From an uncultured Cyclobacteriaceae bacterium (GTDB lineage: Bacteria > Bacteroidota > Bacteroidia > Cytophagales > Cyclobacteriaceae), in the NCBI GenBank assembly GCA_937958005.1, contig CALGOB010000133.1, forward strand, positions 1-33,091: a stretch of DNA of 33,091 bases, given 5' to 3'. A program made the position numbers and the translations under genes. Within the stretch, counting starts at the first letter, position 1. Each line of letters begins with the position of its first letter. The notes beneath the pieces are model-generated. The model saw only the letters and a program-made list of their open reading frames with translations, ran no database searches and was not told the origin of the DNA. Of this stretch, positions 29,844 through 33,091 are shown one piece after another.

Positions 29844-32594
29844 ACTGTCTAGTGCTTGATCTATCCCAACACGGGTAGCTGGAACCCCCTCTTTCATCCA
29901 TCTTGGTTCTGGCCCATCTTTTAAATAATGATCAAAGAATTGTTCTAATCTTTTATTGAAATCAATTCTGTTTTGTTCTTTGAGCGGCCAATGTGGCTCT
30001 CCTTGATAATTTAATAGCCAACTAGGCTTGCCTAGTCTTCTCAACGAGACAAAGAGTTCTATGCCTTGATACCAAGGCACATGGCCATCAGCATCATTGT
30101 GCATGATTAATAGAGGTGTATTTACTTTATCTAATGAGAAAATAGGAGAGTTTTCTATATACCTTTCTGGATACTCCCAGAGACTACCGCCAATTCTACT
30201 TTGTGTATGCTCATACTGAAACATTCTACTGAGACCTGTCCACCATCTGATACCCCCATAAGCACTGATCATATTGGGTACAGGTGCACCAGCTTCCGCA
30301 CAAGCAAAAATATCTGTCATGGTAACTAACTGAGCAGCTTGGTACCCGCCCCAGCTATGACCTTGCATACCAATTCTTTCCTTATCTATATATCCTTCTT
30401 TAATAAGTGCTTCTATTCCTGAAACAACACAGTTGTAAGCACTTTTACCCGGAGCTCCTATTTCATAATGAACATCTGGGTTAAAAATTACATAACCTTT
30501 AGATGCAAATAGACTATAATTAATAGTAGACCGATGGGGATAAGGGTCTCTGTGATTATTTAGCGCATTAGAACTTTTGTCATAGAAATTGACCAATAAT
30601 GGATATTTCTTATTGGGATCAAAATTGTCAGGTTTTACTAACATGCCCTCAATCATTTTTCCATCAAAAGTCTTCCATTTATAAAGTGAAATATCTCCCC
30701 ATTTGTAATCAGCTTGTTGAGGGTTTATATCACTGATTTTTTTAATCGATTTAAATTTAGAATCAGTAGTATAAAAATCAGGAAACAATCTGAAGTTTTC
30801 CTTTGTGAAAAGTAATTGACTACTTTTCTGTGCTTTCTTTAATTGTTTAAAGGCAAATGGCCCATCGATCAAATTTTTTACCTTTGCTTTTGGTTTATAA
30901 TTCAACTCATAATAACCTGTCGATTTATCCGTTTCATTAAACCCTCTCAAGATTAATTTTTGACCCTTTTTAATGAATCGTTCATCGTCGTTCAACTTCT
31001 CATAACGGTATCTAATTTTATTTGCTCTACCATTATTTGTTAATTTTTTAGGTTTGTTACTGTTATCTGGACTTATTTCCCAAATGTCAAAACGATCATA
31101 AACTAATAAATAATCGTCATTTTCAGACCAAGTTGCAGTACCATAGGGAGCAGGATGACTAGGGGAATCATGAATTTCTCGGTAAAATGCTACCGTTTCA
31201 TTATCAGTGACCTGTTTTAATATTTCAGTAGCTATTTCATAAGTAAACCAAGCAGAGTCCGTGACGTTGTACCAATAAACATACTTACCAGCAGGTGATA
31301 ACTCCGCTCGGCCCCTAGCTTTCTCCTTTATTTTTTTGGATGCTCCATTTTCAGTGTTAATGATATATAGATCATTATAATATGGGCCGCCTTCCCAAGA
31401 AAGTAGAGATTGATAGGGCTGATTGTTTATACCTAAAGCCATGCTACTATTTCCTTCATTTCCTACTTGCACATTAGGAATACTCTGGCTCGAGAGGCTA
31501 ATGATTTTTTCATTATTGAGATGAACTACGCTTAAGTAAGATTTATTTAGGTCTATTTCTTTTTCCACCTTTTGTTGTGTGTGAAGCCTTGCGTCTTGGT
31601 AATTCCAAACTTCTACATTTACTATTTCTTCTTCTAGTAAGGAGGTGTCTTGCAGAATGGGAAATGGTTTTAAGCCAAAATATAGTTTAGATTCATCTTT
31701 TGAAAAAAAGTTTTTACTTTTTTCGCTGACTAAAAGTTTTCCATTAAGAACAGGATTAGAATTATTAACTAAGGTTTTTGAAGAATCTTCCCCATTTTTC
31801 CATAACTGTAAATTATAAGGCCTGATCAGGTTTTTTGTAGTATCAGTATCTGCTACAAAAGAGAGTTTGTTTCCTTTTTCGCTCCAAACCAAAGAATTAT
31901 ACTTTCCTTTAGCTCTATAGATGGATTGACTGTTCGTTTTATCTACATCAAATACATATACACCAGGTAAGAATGTGGAATCATTTCCTAAGGATACAAA
32001 AGCAATTTTTCCACCCTTTTCTGAAATTTGGTAATCAGATACAGCTGGAAAATTAAAAGACATTGATCCATTATTACGTTCAATGGTCAGCTGGTAAGCC
32101 TCTTTCTTTGCACCGTCTTTTAAGGTGTCTTTCTGCTGATAAGCAAACCAGCCATTCCATTTTTTAGGAAGTTTATAAGATACAACTCTAGGAATTTTTC
32201 TGATTGATCTATCGCTAAGATTAAATATTCCTAATGAATCTAAAGGCAAATCCTCTTTTTCGACTTTTTTCCTTCTTAGGTTTTTGAGTGTGTCAAAATC
32301 AGGATTTATTAGAAAGAATAAATGAGAAGAACCATAAGTAAATTGGTTAGAAGTCCCTCTTAAATAGGTTAATATATCTTTTCCGTTGAATGTTCTTAAT
32401 TTGATTTGGTTGTTGGTTTTTTGGTTTGTTTCAAGTGTGTATGAAACCCATTTTCCATCATTACTAATCGCAGATTCTTTTGCTCTCTTCCAAATTTTGT
32501 AAGCATCCAGCCCTACTTCTTTTTTACCTTGTGCGTGCATGCTAAACCCAGTAACTAATAATCCAAGGGATAAAACAATGTATTTATATTTCAT
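29838..32594 (-). CDS. Secreted S9 family (prolyl oligopeptidase-type) serine peptidase
   Basis: A 918-residue protein with a signal peptide (YIVLSLGLLVTGFSMHA, cut near HA-Q), a long beta-propeller region (about residues 30-640, with repeated strand patterns such as KIAFVSLGNDS, NKLSFVADTD and GKYVYWYN) and a C-terminal alpha/beta hydrolase domain. The triad is visible: Ser747 in GHSWGGYQ, Asp836 in NDADGHVPW and His868 in GEPHWPL. S9 enzymes of the DPP IV/acylaminoacyl-peptidase type trim short peptides; the exact specificity cannot be read. About 200 residues longer than DPP IV. Start ATG 32594. Monocistronic; its stop codon is provided by repeat A. Periplasmic or outer-surface location is inferred. 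Confidence 0.9.
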   Translation of the reverse strand: MKYKYIVLSLGLLVTGFSMHAQGKKEVGLDAYKIWKRAKESAISNDGKWVSYTLETNQKTNNQIKLRTFNGKDILTYLRGTSNQFTYGSSHLFFLINPDFDTLKNLRRKKVEKEDLPLDSLGIFNLSDRSIRKIPRVVSYKLPKKWNGWFAYQQKDTLKDGAKKEAYQLTIERNNGSMSFNFPAVSDYQISEKGGKIAFVSLGNDSTFLPGVYVFDVDKTNSQSIYRAKGKYNSLVWSEKGNKLSFVADTDTTKNLIRPYNLQLWKNGEDSSKTLVNNSNPVLNGKLLVSEKSKNFFSKDESKLYFGLKPFPILQDTSLLEEEIVNVEVWNYQDARLHTQQKVEKEIDLNKSYLSVVHLNNEKIISLSSQSIPNVQVGNEGNSSMALGINNQPYQSLLSWEGGPYYNDLYIINTENGASKKIKEKARGRAELSPAGKYVYWYNVTDSAWFTYEIATEILKQVTDNETVAFYREIHDSPSHPAPYGTATWSENDDYLLVYDRFDIWEISPDNSNKPKKLTNNGRANKIRYRYEKLNDDERFIKKGQKLILRGFNETDKSTGYYELNYKPKAKVKNLIDGPFAFKQLKKAQKSSQLLFTKENFRLFPDFYTTDSKFKSIKKISDINPQQADYKWGDISLYKWKTFDGKMIEGMLVKPDNFDPNKKYPLLVNFYDKSSNALNNHRDPYPHRSTINYSLFASKGYVIFNPDVHYEIGAPGKSAYNCVVSGIEALIKEGYIDKERIGMQGHSWGGYQAAQLVTMTDIFACAEAGAPVPNMISAYGGIRWWTGLSRMFQYEHTQSRIGGSLWEYPERYIENSPIFSLDKVNTPLLIMHNDADGHVPWYQGIELFVSLRRLGKPSWLLNYQGEPHWPLKEQNRIDFNKRLEQFFDHYLKDGPEPRWMKEGVPATRVGIDQALDSK

Positions 32595-32689
32595 TCTATT
32601 TTTTTTAGATTTTGAAAGATATAAAAAAATCCGATTAGGAACTACCGAATTACTCCAATGGTAAATGAAGAGGATATAATTGTTTTGGA

Positions 32690-33091
32690 CGCATAGGGAA
32701 ACCCATAGATTTTGTAGACGGTTCGCTGTGCGGCTTCGTTTTTTTGATGGTCAACCCCACAGCACGGAAAAAATGAAGAAAGCTGCCTAAATGATCGTAC
32801 TTTTATAGAAGAAAGTTACTTTTAAGATGACCATAAAAATATCCAACTATTGTTTTTTATCAATATTTTATTACTGGTATCCGAGAAAATAATTTAATGC
32901 GTTTTACTATCCAAAATTTCTACTTTAAGATCTTCATATAGGAGGGCTGGCCTGTCAAAAACCCCGGTAGAGCCGCGATGGCGTACCATGTTGTTTTTGA
33001 CCGCCAAGCGGCCTTGTAGATTTTTTTGGTTCCGTTTTTTCAGGGGTCCGCCCCCGCGGCATGGAAAAAATGAATCGGACTGCCGACGCAG
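32690..33091 (+). repeat. Diverged repeat B-related region at the window end
   Basis: Two similar units in the same orientation, about 32715-32795 and 33015-33091, each with a GGTT(C)CG.. start, a T run, a GC-rich block and GGAAAAAATGAA. The second contains AAAATGAATCGGACT as in repeat B. Between them TTACTGGTATCCGAGAAAA resembles the hairpin edge of repeat B. The last unit runs off the window. No credible open frame lies here. Confidence 0.65.

Overview
The window looks like a chromosomal segment of a low-GC Bacteroidota bacterium, most likely a Cytophagales relative (Marivirga/Fulvivirga/Roseivirga type). The grounds are family content (a bVLRF1-like release factor, a 58-residue histone H1-like protein, an oxoamine synthase of the Bacteroidota sphingolipid/sulfonolipid type, a pinensin-type lanthipeptide leader), AT-rich starts without Shine-Dalgarno sequences, and a Bacteroidota-type promoter (TTTG-N19-TACCTTTG) before the oxoamine synthase gene. 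The genus assignment is inference. I see no rRNA, tRNA, CRISPR array, phage gene or transposase.

Layout. 1-6600: an SRPBCC/AHSA1 protein, an LLM flavin monooxygenase, a membrane-protein gene broken by one in-frame TAG, an aldo/keto reductase and a secreted M24 aminopeptidase, with many intergenic repeats. 6670-10370: a small Cys-tailed protein divergent from a radical SAM protein with an N-terminal twitch-like Cys cluster; an ECF sigma factor translationally coupled to a small membrane protein; and a Vms1-like (bVLRF1) release-factor candidate. 10411-13735 (minus): biotin carboxylase, DUF1015 protein and Maf pyrophosphatase in one transcript. 14346-18908 (plus): a tight three-gene operon of an acetolactate-synthase-like ThDP enzyme, an aldehyde dehydrogenase and a membrane-anchored glutamate-synthase FMN/3Fe-4S domain protein. 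19062-20588: oxoamine synthase and histone H1-like protein. 20676-22305 (minus): a membrane protein and a LemA-family gene whose TM segment and LemA domain are in different frames, joined at an A8 tract.

22608-27747 is the most interesting locus: five overlapping or nearly touching genes encoding a minimal AdoMet decarboxylase, a voltage-gated-type K+ channel, a membrane-anchored spermidine-synthase-like enzyme, a His-rich polytopic membrane protein and an exported FAD amine-oxidase-like protein. This suggests a membrane system that makes or oxidises a polyamine-type compound linked to K+ conductance. 27843-33091 holds a DEAD-box helicase, an orphan pinensin-like lanthipeptide precursor with a strong terminator, and a large secreted S9 peptidase.

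Three repeat families run through the gaps. Repeat A (about 100 bp, three small hairpins) has four copies, all in the same orientation. Repeat B (about 300-365 bp) is a close inverted pair about 23 kb apart, plus a diverged copy at the window end. Repeat C is an inverted pair of about 105 bp that includes the last codons of the M24 peptidase gene.
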